A stretch of 64,000 bases of DNA from Mesorhizobium sp. WSM3860 (GCF_002294995.1 NZ_NSGF01000003.1:248001-312000); one strand, 5' to 3'; positions 47,691-56,191 are shown, counted from the first letter of the stretch. The notes: generated by a model from the sequence alone, not told the origin. Numbers and translations: made by a program.

Positions 47691-47939
47691 TCAGTGGCGC
47701 CGCGCATGGACTAAATAGGCGTCTATCTCGGTTTCGCCGAGCCATTTGGCGGCTTCAAGCCGATGCAGCCCTTCGATCAGGACATGACGTTTGCCGTCGT
47801 GGCGCACCTGGATCGGCGTCTTCATGCCGTTCTCGAGGATATCCTCGGCGAGATGACGCACCGTCTCGGGATGCAGCGTCTTGCGCCGCGCCATCGGCAC
47901 ATAGATGTCGTCGACCTTGACCCTTTGCACGCGCAGCAT
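47691..47939 (-). CDS. Stand-alone ParB/Srx-like nuclease-fold domain protein
   Basis: An 82-residue protein that is only the ParB N-terminal domain: VDDIYVPMARRKTLHPETVRHLAEDILENG, then the phosphate-binding EGLHRLEAAKWLG. It lacks the HTH and dimerisation domains of chromosomal ParB, so it is not a partition protein. Stand-alone ParB/Srx domains can be CTP/ATP-using enzymes or part of mobile genes; the role here is unknown. Confidence 0.8.
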   Translation of the reverse strand: MLRVQRVKVDDIYVPMARRKTLHPETVRHLAEDILENGMKTPIQVRHDGKRHVLIEGLHRLEAAKWLGETEIDAYLVHARRH

Positions 47940-48089
47940 CTTGGCTCCCGGCGTTCAAACATCTCCCGAAGATCAAATAATCCGTTTGCCGGATATCGCC
48001 AAGCGTCTGCGCCTGCTGGCCCGATCGTTTCCATTTGACGCTTGGCCACCCAACGGTCTCAATGGCGACCTCTTGGTTTCGGTTTTTCC

Positions 48090-49730
48090 ATGACGCAACT
48101 GCTCGCCGACTTTCCCGATTTCGGGCTGACGCCCGAGCAGCGCCGCGAGGCGGTGCGCGGGCATTATTACGAGTGGCCGGGAATGGATGGCTCGAGCGGC
48201 GAGATCTGGTGCTACAGCGACCGCTTTTCCTATCGTCCGGGCGAGACTGTGACGCTTTTCGTCAGCTCGACGGCCCCGCAATTCAGGATTGTCATCGTCC
48301 GCGACGGCGCCGATGAAACCAAAGTCTTCGAGGCGGCAGGCCTGTCGGCACGCTGGCAGGAAACGCCCGACCAATGTTCGGTCGAAGGCTGCGGCTGGGA
48401 GGCTTCGATCGAATTCCGCATCGGCGATGACTGGCCGTCGGGAGCTTACCGTGTCACGCTTTCGGCTGAAGGGCCGGACGGCAGGCCTATCGAAAGCCAC
48501 CACCTCTTCATCGTCGCGCCCCTGCCCGGCCGCAAGCCTGGCCGCCTGCTGCAGATCGCCGCGACCGGCACTTGGCTCGCCTACAACACCTGGGGCGGCT
48601 CCAATCACTATCAGGGCATCACCGGCCCGAAGCGCGACCAGTACGCCACGATGGTTTCGACGCAGCGCCCCTGGTGCCGCGGCTTCGTCGTGCTGCCGAA
48701 GGACGCGCCGCGCGTGCCGCTGGAAGTCGCGATGCCGCCGAAGACCGTGCCGCGCTATCCGCATATGGAATGGGCCTTCGCCACGGGACATTCGAAGAAA
48801 TACGCTTCTTCCGGCTGGGCCAGCTACGACAGCCATTTCTTCCGCTTCGCCGAACGCGCCGGATATCAGGTCGACCTCGCCAGCCAGCACGAGTTGCACT
48901 TCTCGCCGGAAATCCTCGACGGCTATGACTGCATCGTCTTCGTCGGCCACGACGAATACTGGACCTGGGAGATGCGCGACACGGTCGACGCCTATGTCGA
49001 GCGCGGCGGCCATGCGGCGCGCTTCGCCGGCAATTTCATGTGGCAGACCAGGCTGGAGGACGAGGGCCGGCGCCAGGTTTGCTACAAGTACCGGGCGCGG
49101 GCCGAAGACCCGGCCTATCGCGGCGGTGACATCACCCGCGCCACCAATTCCTGGGAAGCGCCGGAGATCGCCCGTCCGGGGAGCGCAACCTTCGGCCTTA
49201 ACGCGACCAGGGGTGTCTATGCCGGCTGGGGCGGCTGCGCGCCGCGCGGCGTGCGCGGCTTCCCGGTTTACCGCCCCGAGCACTGGGCCTTCGCCGGCAC
49301 CGGTATCTATTATGGCGACCTGCTTGGCAGCGACAGCCATGTCTATGGCTACGAGGTCGACGGGCTCGATTTCGAGATACGCGGCGGCCTGCCCTACCCG
49401 ACTGCGGAGAGCGGCGCGCCGGACGGCTTGCAGGTGCTGGCCGTCGGCATGGCGAGCCAGGTCGAGGAAAGCGCCGACATTCCGATCGAAGACCAGTTCC
49501 TCAGCGACGAGGACGGCCGCTTCACCGCCGAGACTTTGTTCGGCGAGGCGAGCGACGCCAATCTCGACAAGGTCAAGCGCGGCAACGGCATGATCGTCAA
49601 TTTCCCGCGCGGCAAGGGCGAGGTCTTCCACGCCGGAAGCTGCGAATGGGTCGCCGGCCTGCTAAGGCAGGACGCGATGGTCGAACGCGTGACAAGAAAT
49701 GTTCTCGACCGCTATCTCGGAAAGTCCTGA
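48090..49730 (+). CDS. N,N-dimethylformamidase large-subunit-like amidohydrolase
   Basis: A 546-residue protein of the N,N-dimethylformamidase beta-subunit family. An Ig/jelly-roll-like N-terminal part (about residues 30-150, YSDRFSYRPGETVTLFVSS) precedes the glutamine-amidotransferase-like catalytic part (about 160-546), with NTWGGSNHY, DCIVFVGHDEYWTWEMRD and GGHAARFAGNFMWQ. In DMFase the iron site uses Tyr/Tyr/Glu residues in this domain. The protein is shorter than the bacterial DMFase large subunit and no small-subunit gene is adjacent, so the natural amide substrate is unknown. Its stop is 1 bp from the ATG of the next gene, so an operon is likely. Confidence 0.8.
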   Translation: MTQLLADFPDFGLTPEQRREAVRGHYYEWPGMDGSSGEIWCYSDRFSYRPGETVTLFVSSTAPQFRIVIVRDGADETKVFEAAGLSARWQETPDQCSVEGCGWEASIEFRIGDDWPSGAYRVTLSAEGPDGRPIESHHLFIVAPLPGRKPGRLLQIAATGTWLAYNTWGGSNHYQGITGPKRDQYATMVSTQRPWCRGFVVLPKDAPRVPLEVAMPPKTVPRYPHMEWAFATGHSKKYASSGWASYDSHFFRFAERAGYQVDLASQHELHFSPEILDGYDCIVFVGHDEYWTWEMRDTVDAYVERGGHAARFAGNFMWQTRLEDEGRRQVCYKYRARAEDPAYRGGDITRATNSWEAPEIARPGSATFGLNATRGVYAGWGGCAPRGVRGFPVYRPEHWAFAGTGIYYGDLLGSDSHVYGYEVDGLDFEIRGGLPYPTAESGAPDGLQVLAVGMASQVEESADIPIEDQFLSDEDGRFTAETLFGEASDANLDKVKRGNGMIVNFPRGKGEVFHAGSCEWVAGLLRQDAMVERVTRNVLDRYLGKS

Positions 49731-49731
49731 C

Positions 49732-51114
49732 ATGCCGAAACCGGAAGTGCAGCCCTCGCCTGAAGCCGAAGTGCGGCCGCCGTCGCATTTGTTCTACCTC
49801 TCCAGCCTGCGCCGGCCACTCGTCGACCGCGCCGAGGGCATCTATTTCTGGACCAAGGACGGCCGCCGCTTCATCGATGGTTCGAGCGGACCGATGGTCG
49901 CCAATATCGGCCATTCCAACCGCAACGTGCTCGACGCCATGAAGCGGCAGATGGACAAGACCACCTTCGCCTATCGGCTGCATTTCGAGAACGAACCGGC
50001 GGAAGAACTGGCGCGGGCACTGGCTCACAAGCTGCCCGAAGGCATGGACCGCATCTTCTTCGTCTCGGGCGGCTCGGAAGCGACCGAATCCTGCATCAAA
50101 CTCGCCCGGCAATGGGCGGTCGCCACCGGGCAGCCGAAGCGCTGGAAGGTGATCACCCGCTTCCCGTCCTATCACGGCGGCACGCTGGGCTCGCTCGCCA
50201 TCACCGGCGACGACGCGCTTGCCGAGACTTTTGCGCCGTTGATGCGGGTGATGCCGACGGTGCCGGCGCCGACCGCCTGGCGCGATCGCGACAATCTCTC
50301 GATGGAGCAGCGCGGCATCCGTTATGCCGACATGCTCGAAGAAAAGATACAGGCCGAAGGCCCGGAAAGCGTGCTCGCCTTCATCATGGAACCCGTCGGC
50401 GGCGCGGCAACGGCAGCCCTTGTCGCGCCCGACAGCTACTATCCGCGCATCCGCGAGATCTGCGACCGCTACGGCATCCTGCTCATCCATGACGAGGTGA
50501 TGAGCGGTGCCGGCCGCACAGGTAAATTTTTGGGCGGCGACCATTGGAACTGCAAGCCGGACATCGTCGCGCTATCGAAAGGGCTGGGCTCGGGCTATGC
50601 GCCGCTCGGCGCGCTGGCAGCTCCCATGCGGCTCGTCGAGCCTCTGCTCGCCTCCGGCGGCTTCCAGCACGGCCACACCTATGCCGGCAATCCGCTCGCC
50701 TGCGCGGCCGGCCTTGCGGTGCTGAGCGAAATGGACCGGCTCGATCTCGTCGCCAACGCAGCCGCCATGGGGGATGTGCTGATCGGCGAGTTGAAGGCGC
50801 TGCAAAGGCGCTTCCCGTTCATCGCCGACGTGCGCGGCAAGGGTCTGCTCCTTGGCGCCGAGATGGTGGCCGATCCGGAGACGCTGAAGCCCATCGACCC
50901 GGCCCGCAAGGCGACGCAGCGCCTGCTCGACCATGCCTATGCGCGCGGCCTGATCATCTACGGCCGCAAGGTCAAGGGCGGCGTCCATGGCGACAATTTC
51001 ATGGTGGCGCCGCCGATGATCATCACGCGCGAGCAGATCGGCGAGATAATCGCCATCATAGGCGACTCGCTGGATGCGCTGGCAGCCGAGCTCGACCTGC
51101 CGTTGGAAGGCTGA
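49732..51114 (+). CDS. Class III PLP-dependent aminotransferase
   Basis: A 460-residue class III (omega-type) aminotransferase. The PLP lysine is Lys283 in ALSKGLGSGYAP; other blocks are FVSGGSEATESCIKLA, YHGGTLGSL, IMEPVGGAA and LLIHDEVMSGAGRTG. Such enzymes transfer amino groups from omega-amines, beta-amino acids or polyamines to keto acids. It directly follows the amidohydrolase gene and lies upstream of a GNAT and an acetylpolyamine deacetylase-like gene, which suggests work on amines released by deacylation. Confidence 0.9.
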   Translation: MPKPEVQPSPEAEVRPPSHLFYLSSLRRPLVDRAEGIYFWTKDGRRFIDGSSGPMVANIGHSNRNVLDAMKRQMDKTTFAYRLHFENEPAEELARALAHKLPEGMDRIFFVSGGSEATESCIKLARQWAVATGQPKRWKVITRFPSYHGGTLGSLAITGDDALAETFAPLMRVMPTVPAPTAWRDRDNLSMEQRGIRYADMLEEKIQAEGPESVLAFIMEPVGGAATAALVAPDSYYPRIREICDRYGILLIHDEVMSGAGRTGKFLGGDHWNCKPDIVALSKGLGSGYAPLGALAAPMRLVEPLLASGGFQHGHTYAGNPLACAAGLAVLSEMDRLDLVANAAAMGDVLIGELKALQRRFPFIADVRGKGLLLGAEMVADPETLKPIDPARKATQRLLDHAYARGLIIYGRKVKGGVHGDNFMVAPPMIITREQIGEIIAIIGDSLDALAAELDLPLEG

Positions 51115-51152
51115 GCGTGTGAGACATCCTGAGATGGTCGCGATCCTTCGCA

Positions 51153-51306
51153 CTCCCCTCTGGCCTGCCGGCCATCTCCCCCGCAAGGGAAGAGATCGGA
51201 TGTCGCTGGCGCTTTCGCCGACCTTTGACGTTGCAGGAATAGCGCCGTCGGTAGAACTGCTGATCTCCTCCCTTGCGGGGGAGATGTCCAGCAGGACAGA
51301 GGGGGG
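51153..51306. repeat. Palindromic intergenic repeat (Mesorhizobium type)
   Basis: A long inverted-repeat element: CTCCCCTCTGGCCTGCCGG and CATCTCCCCCGCAAGGG on the left face CCTTGCGGGGGAGATG and CAGCAGGACAGAGGGGG on the right. It fills the gap between the aminotransferase and the next GNAT gene. This type is repeated widely in Mesorhizobium genomes. Confidence 0.75.
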
Positions 51307-51318
51307 TGCCTGGGCGCC

Positions 51319-51825
51319 GTGGTTGTCGTGAGCACAATTATCCTCCGCCGCGGCCGGATCGAGGATGTCGAGACCATCCATGCCGCCTTGCTGCGCCTCG
51401 GCACCCACATCGGCGCGCATCAGGAAATCACCTCCACCCCCGAGGACCTCCGCCGCTACGGCTTCGGCGCAAACCCCGCCTTTTCGACCTTGATCGCCGA
51501 GGTCGACGGCGAGTTCGCCGGGCTCTGCCTGCACTTCCCGATCTTCTCGACCTGGATGGGCCGGCCCGGCGTCTTTGTGCAGGACCTCTATGTCGAGGAC
51601 CGCTTTCGCGGCCGGCGCATCGGTGAGAAGCTATTGCGGCGCGTAGCCAAGGAGTGCCGCGCTGCAGGCGGCGTCTATCTCAGGCTCTCCGTCGATTCCG
51701 ATAACGAAACCGCCAAGACCTTCTATGAAAAGCTCGGCATCGGCTGGTCGAGCTACGAGCAGGTGCAGAAGATTGTCGGCGAGGCTTTCTTTGCCTTTGC
51801 CGACGCGCCGGAGGAGGAACGATGA
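51319..51825 (+). CDS. GNAT family N-acetyltransferase
   Basis: A 168-residue GNAT. The acetyl-CoA-binding block is VQDLYVEDRFRGRRIGEKLL, followed by LRLSVDSDNETAKTFYEKLGI. This diamine/polyamine acetyltransferase-like layout (FYEKLGF ending) is common in spermidine/diamine acetyltransferases. The start is GTG 51319 or GTG 51328. Its stop overlaps the ATG of the deacetylase-like gene (ATGA), so the acetylase and deacetylase are co-translated. Confidence 0.85.
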   Translation: MVVVSTIILRRGRIEDVETIHAALLRLGTHIGAHQEITSTPEDLRRYGFGANPAFSTLIAEVDGEFAGLCLHFPIFSTWMGRPGVFVQDLYVEDRFRGRRIGEKLLRRVAKECRAAGGVYLRLSVDSDNETAKTFYEKLGIGWSSYEQVQKIVGEAFFAFADAPEEER

Positions 51826-52850
51826 AAGCCTTCTATGCGGAGGAACAGAAGCGCCATGACCCGAAGGCCTTCCTTTCCAGCGGCGCACCGCAGCCCAATC
51901 CCGAAAAGCCGGAACGGGTCGAGAGATTGCTAGCTGGCGCAAGATCGGCCGGGTTGACGATCGAGAGGCCGAAGGACCATGGCCTCGGGCCGATCGCCGC
52001 TGTGCATACGCCCGAGTATCTCGACTTTCTCGAGCACATCTTCGCGCGCTGGCAACGCATCGAAGGCGCCTCACCTGAGGTCATTCCGAACATCCACCCG
52101 ATCGTCCGCGACGGCTCCTACCCGGCCTCGGCGGTCGGCCAGGCCGGCTATCATATGGCCGACACCGCATGCCCGATCTCTGCCGAGACCTGGAACAGCG
52201 CGCTCTGGAGCGCCTGGAGCGCGGTGGAAGCCGCCGAGACGGTGATGGCCGGCGCGCCGTCGGCCTACGCGCTCTGCCGCCCGCCCGGCCATCATGCCTT
52301 TGCCGATGTGGCGGGCGGCTTCTGCTTCATCAACAATTCGGCGGTGGCTGCGCGGGTGCTGAGAAAGAACGCGGCGCGCGTCGCCATACTCGATGTCGAC
52401 CTGCATCACGGCAACGGCACGCAAGGGATCTTTTACGCCCGGCCTGATGTTCTGACCGTCTCGTTGCATGCCGATCCGGTGCGCTTCTATCCCTTCTTCT
52501 GGGGCCATGCCGACGAGCGCGGCGAAGGGGCAGGCCTCGGCTACAACCTCAACCTGCCGCTGCCGCGCAAATCCGGCGACGCGGCATTTCTGGAAGGGTT
52601 GGCAACAGCCTTGCGGCGCATCCGCGCCTTCGCGCCGGAAGCGCTGGTTGTCGCGCTCGGGCTCGACGCATTCGAAGGCGATCCGTTCGGAGGCCTTTCG
52701 GTGACGACGCCCGGCTTCGCGCGCATCGGCGAGGCGATCGCCGGCCTCGGCCTGCCGACCGTCATCGTCCAGGAGGGCGGCTATCTCTGCGATGCGCTCG
52801 GCGACAACCTCACCGCTTTCCTGACCGGCTTTGGCCGGAAGAAGGGATAG
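51822..52850 (+). CDS. Acetylpolyamine amidohydrolase / histone deacetylase family protein
   Basis: A 342-residue class II HDAC-fold enzyme. Zinc and catalytic residues are in CRPPGHHA, LDVDLHHGNGTQ and GLDAFEGDP, with VQEGGY near the end. The opening MKAFYAEEQKRHDP and the length match bacterial acetylpolyamine amidohydrolases, which remove acetyl groups from acetylputrescine and relatives. The 4-bp overlap with the preceding GNAT gene suggests a shared pathway on acylated amines. Confidence 0.9.
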   Translation: MKAFYAEEQKRHDPKAFLSSGAPQPNPEKPERVERLLAGARSAGLTIERPKDHGLGPIAAVHTPEYLDFLEHIFARWQRIEGASPEVIPNIHPIVRDGSYPASAVGQAGYHMADTACPISAETWNSALWSAWSAVEAAETVMAGAPSAYALCRPPGHHAFADVAGGFCFINNSAVAARVLRKNAARVAILDVDLHHGNGTQGIFYARPDVLTVSLHADPVRFYPFFWGHADERGEGAGLGYNLNLPLPRKSGDAAFLEGLATALRRIRAFAPEALVVALGLDAFEGDPFGGLSVTTPGFARIGEAIAGLGLPTVIVQEGGYLCDALGDNLTAFLTGFGRKKG

Positions 52851-52851
52851 C

Positions 52852-54120
52852 TCAGGCGCGCTGCTGCCTCAGCATCGCAATGATGCGATGTACGCTTTCC
52901 AGCGTCTCGTCGATCTCTGCGGCCGTGTTGTAATGCGCGATGCCGATGCGCACGACGCCCTGCGCCGGCGGAATGCCGAGCTGGTGGACGATCTCCCATG
53001 CATAGTTGTGGCCGGACCACAGGAAGATGTTTTCGGCATTCATCTGCCGCACGATCGTTTCCGGCGCGATGCCCTCTACCGTGAAGGAAATTGTCGGCAC
53101 GCGATCGCCGAAGCGTTCCGGGTCGATGATGCCGCGGATCGTCAATCCCTCGATGTCCGACAGGCCTTCGATCAACTGCCGGGCGAGCGCGTTCTCGTAA
53201 GCGATCGACATTTCGAAGGCCCTCGCTATCCGCTGCCGCCGCGAACCGCCCTCGCCGGCTGCGGCGCCGAGATCGGCGAAGTAGTCGATCGCTGCGGTCA
53301 ACCCAGCCATCAGCTCGATCTGCGGCGTGCCGAGCTCGAACCGTTCCGGCAGGCCGTTGGACGAGCAGCGGCATTTATAGGGTTTTAGCCCGTCAATCAC
53401 GTCGCGGCGGCCCCACAAAATGCCCATATGCGGCCCGAAGAATTTATAGGCAGAGCAGACCAGGAAATCGCAGCCCAGCGCCTGAACGTCGATCGCCCCG
53501 TGCGGGGCGAATTGCACGGCATCGACATAAACCAGCGCCCCGACCTGCTTGGCGATCGCCGTCAGCTCCCTCACGCGGTTAATCGAGCCGGTGAGGTTCG
53601 AGGCATAGTTCAGCGCCACAAGCCGGGTCCTTTCCGAAAGCAGCGCCCTCAGCCCCGCTTCCTCGACCTGCCAGCTCTTCTCGTCGAACGGCAGCAAACG
53701 CACGACGAGGCCGAGATCCTCTGCAAGCTGCAGCCAGGGGGAAATATTGCCCTCATGGTCCATGCGCGTGAGGATGATCTCGTCGCCCGGCTTCATCGCG
53801 CGGCCGAGTGTGCGTGACATGTGGTAGGTCAGCGTCGTCATATTGGCGCCGATGATGATTTCCTCGACGCTCGCCGCACCGAGAAAATCCGCCATCGCCG
53901 CATGCGCATCATCGACCACCTGCTGCGCCGCGACGGTCGTTTCGAAGAAGCCGCCGAGGTTGGCATTTGTGGTCAGCAGGCAGCGCGAGACCGCATCTGC
54001 CACCGCCTGCGGCACCTGGGTTCCGGCGGGATTGTCGAGATAGATGCGACGGCGGCCCTTGTCGGTCAGCGAAAGTGCCGGAAATCGTCCGCGCACGAGC
54101 TCGATCGGAAAATCTGCCAT
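52852..54120 (-). CDS. Cysteine desulfurase-like class V aminotransferase (TIGR01976 type)
   Basis: A 422-residue PLP enzyme of the VC1184-like cysteine desulfurase-related family. The PLP lysine is in CSAYKFFGPHMGIL; the opening YLDNPAGTQVPQAV and TRMDHEGNISPWLQLAE blocks are typical. The active-site cysteine loop of true SufS/IscS is not evident, so the reaction may differ (a lyase or epimerase is possible). ATG 54120 is preferred over an upstream start. Convergent with the deacetylase gene, 1 bp apart. Confidence 0.85.
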   Translation of the reverse strand: MADFPIELVRGRFPALSLTDKGRRRIYLDNPAGTQVPQAVADAVSRCLLTTNANLGGFFETTVAAQQVVDDAHAAMADFLGAASVEEIIIGANMTTLTYHMSRTLGRAMKPGDEIILTRMDHEGNISPWLQLAEDLGLVVRLLPFDEKSWQVEEAGLRALLSERTRLVALNYASNLTGSINRVRELTAIAKQVGALVYVDAVQFAPHGAIDVQALGCDFLVCSAYKFFGPHMGILWGRRDVIDGLKPYKCRCSSNGLPERFELGTPQIELMAGLTAAIDYFADLGAAAGEGGSRRQRIARAFEMSIAYENALARQLIEGLSDIEGLTIRGIIDPERFGDRVPTISFTVEGIAPETIVRQMNAENIFLWSGHNYAWEIVHQLGIPPAQGVVRIGIAHYNTAAEIDETLESVHRIIAMLRQQRA

Positions 54121-54155
54121 CCTCTCCATCCCTTTGTTTTTCTCAATGATTCCCT

Positions 54156-55223
54156 TCACGGGCAAGGGTTGCCGACGCGCTGGTGGATGGCATCGACTGC
54201 CTTCTGCATCTCCTCCGTCCAGCGGACCTCGACCGAAGACAGCGCCATGTCGAGCTGCGCGACGCTGGTGGCGCCGACGATGTTCGCGGTCACAAAAGGC
54301 CTGCTCGTCACATAGGCGTTGGCGAAGAGCGCCGGCTCCATGCCGAAGGAGCGCGCCAGCTCATTGTATTGGAGCAGCACTTCCGCCGCATTCGGCGTCT
54401 CGTAGCGCTGGCCGCGATTGAAGAGCTGCGAGCGCGAGCCTTGCGGCCGCGCGCCGTGATCATATTTGCCGGTGAGGTAGCCCTGCGCCAGCGGAGAGTA
54501 AGGCAGAAACGCGATCTCTTCGCGTTGGCAGACCTCAGCCAGGTTCACCTCGAAGGTGCGGTTGACGAGATTGTAGGCGTTCTGCAGCGAGGCGACGCGC
54601 GGGCCGACGCCCTTGTCGGACTCGGCCAGGAAACGCATGACGCCCCATGAGCTTTCGTTCGACAGGCCGAAATGGCGGATTTTTCCCGCTTTCACCAGTT
54701 CCTCGAAGACGGCGAGCGTCTCGGCGATCGGCGTCTCGCCGGCAGGCGCGCCGACAGCATCGGCCCGCCGCGCTACCGCCCCGACCCGCGTCGGGTTCGA
54801 ACCCCACGGAATATCACGGTCCGGCCAATGGATCTGGTAGAGATCGATATAATCGGTACGGAGCTTGGCGAGCGACTTCTCGACCGCATCGAAAACGTCG
54901 GCGCGCACAAGCTTCGATGGCCGGTCGCCGCGGAACCAGGCGTTGGCCGTGCGGCCGACCACTTTCGAAGCGATGATGACTTTGTCGCGATTACCCTTGG
55001 TCTTCATCCAACTGCCGATGATCCTCTCGGTCCACCCTTGCGTCTCGGCTTTGGGCGGAATCGGGTAAAGCTCGGCGGTGTCGATGAAGTTCACGCCGCG
55101 CGAGAAAGCCAGATCCATCTGCGCATGGCCTTCGGCTTCGGTGTTCTGCTGGCCCCAGGTCATCGAACCGAGGCAGATTTGCGAAACAAGGAGGTCTGTC
55201 CGACCGAGGCGGCGTTTTTGCAT
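54156..55223 (-). CDS. Aldo/keto reductase (Tas-like)
   Basis: A 355-residue NADPH-dependent aldo/keto reductase. The catalytic Asp/Tyr/Lys/His set is visible in NFIDTAELY, IIASKVVG and LYQIHWPDRD; the long insert and length match the Tas subgroup. ATG 55223 begins MQKRRLGRTDLLVSQICLGS; a longer upstream reading adds unrelated residues. It is followed 35 bp later by the class V PLP enzyme on the same strand, so the two may be co-transcribed. Confidence 0.9.
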   Translation of the reverse strand: MQKRRLGRTDLLVSQICLGSMTWGQQNTEAEGHAQMDLAFSRGVNFIDTAELYPIPPKAETQGWTERIIGSWMKTKGNRDKVIIASKVVGRTANAWFRGDRPSKLVRADVFDAVEKSLAKLRTDYIDLYQIHWPDRDIPWGSNPTRVGAVARRADAVGAPAGETPIAETLAVFEELVKAGKIRHFGLSNESSWGVMRFLAESDKGVGPRVASLQNAYNLVNRTFEVNLAEVCQREEIAFLPYSPLAQGYLTGKYDHGARPQGSRSQLFNRGQRYETPNAAEVLLQYNELARSFGMEPALFANAYVTSRPFVTANIVGATSVAQLDMALSSVEVRWTEEMQKAVDAIHQRVGNPCP

Positions 55224-55339
55224 GAATGTCTCCGGCGGGAGGTGGCGCGCGGCTGCGCGGGAAGGAAATTCAAGCATAAGGCATAGGCCGGATTTTCTCC
55301 AAGCCGGTCCTGGCGACTTTTGCGTGAATTCGGAGACGG

Positions 55340-55798
55340 TTAGCGTCGTGCCGCGGCCAGTGCGCGCCGCTTGGCTTCGTCGATCAGCATGTTGGCCACT
55401 TGCATGCGGATCATGGCGCGCTGACGCAGATGCGGGGCGACACGGTCCGGATGGTTGGCGAAGGCGAAGTTGCGGCGGATGCGGCCGAAATCGGCATTCT
55501 TTGCAGGGCGATCGAGGCTGAGCTCGCCGGCAATCGATTCGGGGTCGATCGGCGGCAGTTTTTCCTCCGGGCGATGCTCTTCCTCACCGAGAGTGAGCTT
55601 GGCCTGGTCGAGAAGCGCGGCGAACTCGGCGGCAAGGTCGGCGCCCGCTTCGCGGTACTCGGCGGCGACGCTTTCGCCGGCGACCTTGATGCGGCCGGAG
55701 TGAAGCTCGTCCGCAACCGACAGATAGTCGAACGGAATGGAGGGCCGGGCGCCCCCGTCTTCGCCCCTCTCGGAAGCGATGATGAGGTCGTCGAGCAA
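55340..55798 (-). CDS. Conserved hypothetical protein with a J-domain-like HPD motif
   Basis: A 152-residue protein whose C-terminal 50 residues read like helices II-III of a J domain: RRNFAFANHPDRVAPHLR followed by MQVANMLIDEAKRRAL, with the diagnostic HPD at residues 116-118. The rest is acidic and helical with no other J-domain feature, so a DnaK co-chaperone role is possible but unproven. The only conventional start is TTG 55798, without a ribosome site. An in-frame ATC at 55829-55831, five bases after a perfect AAGGAGG, may be the real start and would add 11 residues. Confidence 0.65.
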   Translation of the reverse strand: MLDDLIIASERGEDGGARPSIPFDYLSVADELHSGRIKVAGESVAAEYREAGADLAAEFAALLDQAKLTLGEEEHRPEEKLPPIDPESIAGELSLDRPAKNADFGRIRRNFAFANHPDRVAPHLRQRAMIRMQVANMLIDEAKRRALAAARR

Positions 55799-55961
55799 CG
55801 AAGCGAAATCGAGCTTGTTTCCGGTGCCGATCTCAGCCTCCTTCTGTCGCCACGGTATTCACTGTCGCCGCCGACCTTAGATCGCTGTCGTTAAAAATGA
55901 ATGCCGAGGACCTTAGACAATTGCGGGTATTGCAGCTTCAAACGTCGGCCGGAAACAAAAA

Positions 55962-55988
55962 GCCGGGCTGCATTTCATACAGCCCGGC
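55962..55988 (-). terminator. Orphan intrinsic terminator on the minus strand
   Basis: A 9-bp stem GCCGGGCTG (55962-55970) and CAGCCCGGC (55980-55988) with a 9-nt loop. On the minus strand it is followed by TTTTTGTTT, an ideal U-tract. No minus-strand protein gene ends here: the next one on the right (DUF1993) has its own terminator candidate near 56366-56396. Confidence 0.8.
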
Positions 55989-56103
55989 AGGGTTCGCCAG
56001 TTGCGGCGAGGAAAAAGCCGGCCGTGGGCCAGCACCGTGGCGTACGGTCGAACTTCCGGAAAAGTTTCAGAAGAAGCGATTGTGACGGAAAAAAATTTGC
56101 CAG

Positions 56104-56139
56104 GCATGGCTGCCATGCAATTGCTGCACTGCACAATTG
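56104..56139. promoter_or_regulatory. Palindromes in the promoter region of the DUF1127-like gene
   Basis: Two symmetric sites lie side by side: GCATGGC-T-GCCATGC (56104-56118) and TGCA-C-TGCA flanked by CAATTG on both sides (56118-56139). The TGCA-rich core resembles PhaR/AniA-type (polyhydroxybutyrate regulator) sites of alphaproteobacteria, but this is only a resemblance. Confidence 0.4.
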
Positions 56140-56191
56140 TAACAAATCACCTATATGCTCGGCGTGTGGAGGACAAACTAGGGGCTGGGAT

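Larger units (their letters stand above)
55962..56160 (-). ncRNA. Candidate small RNA ending at the orphan terminator
   Basis: The strong orphan terminator at 55962-55988 implies a transcript coming from the right that has no credible protein gene. The only space is the 360-bp gap up to the DUF1127-like gene. The 5' end is not determined; it could begin in the divergent promoter region around 56130-56180. No known sRNA family was recognised. Confidence 0.35.

Noticed and set aside
48000..52850. True dimethylformamide degradation locus
   Set aside because: The small subunit of DMFase is absent and the large-subunit-like protein is shorter, so only family membership is claimed.
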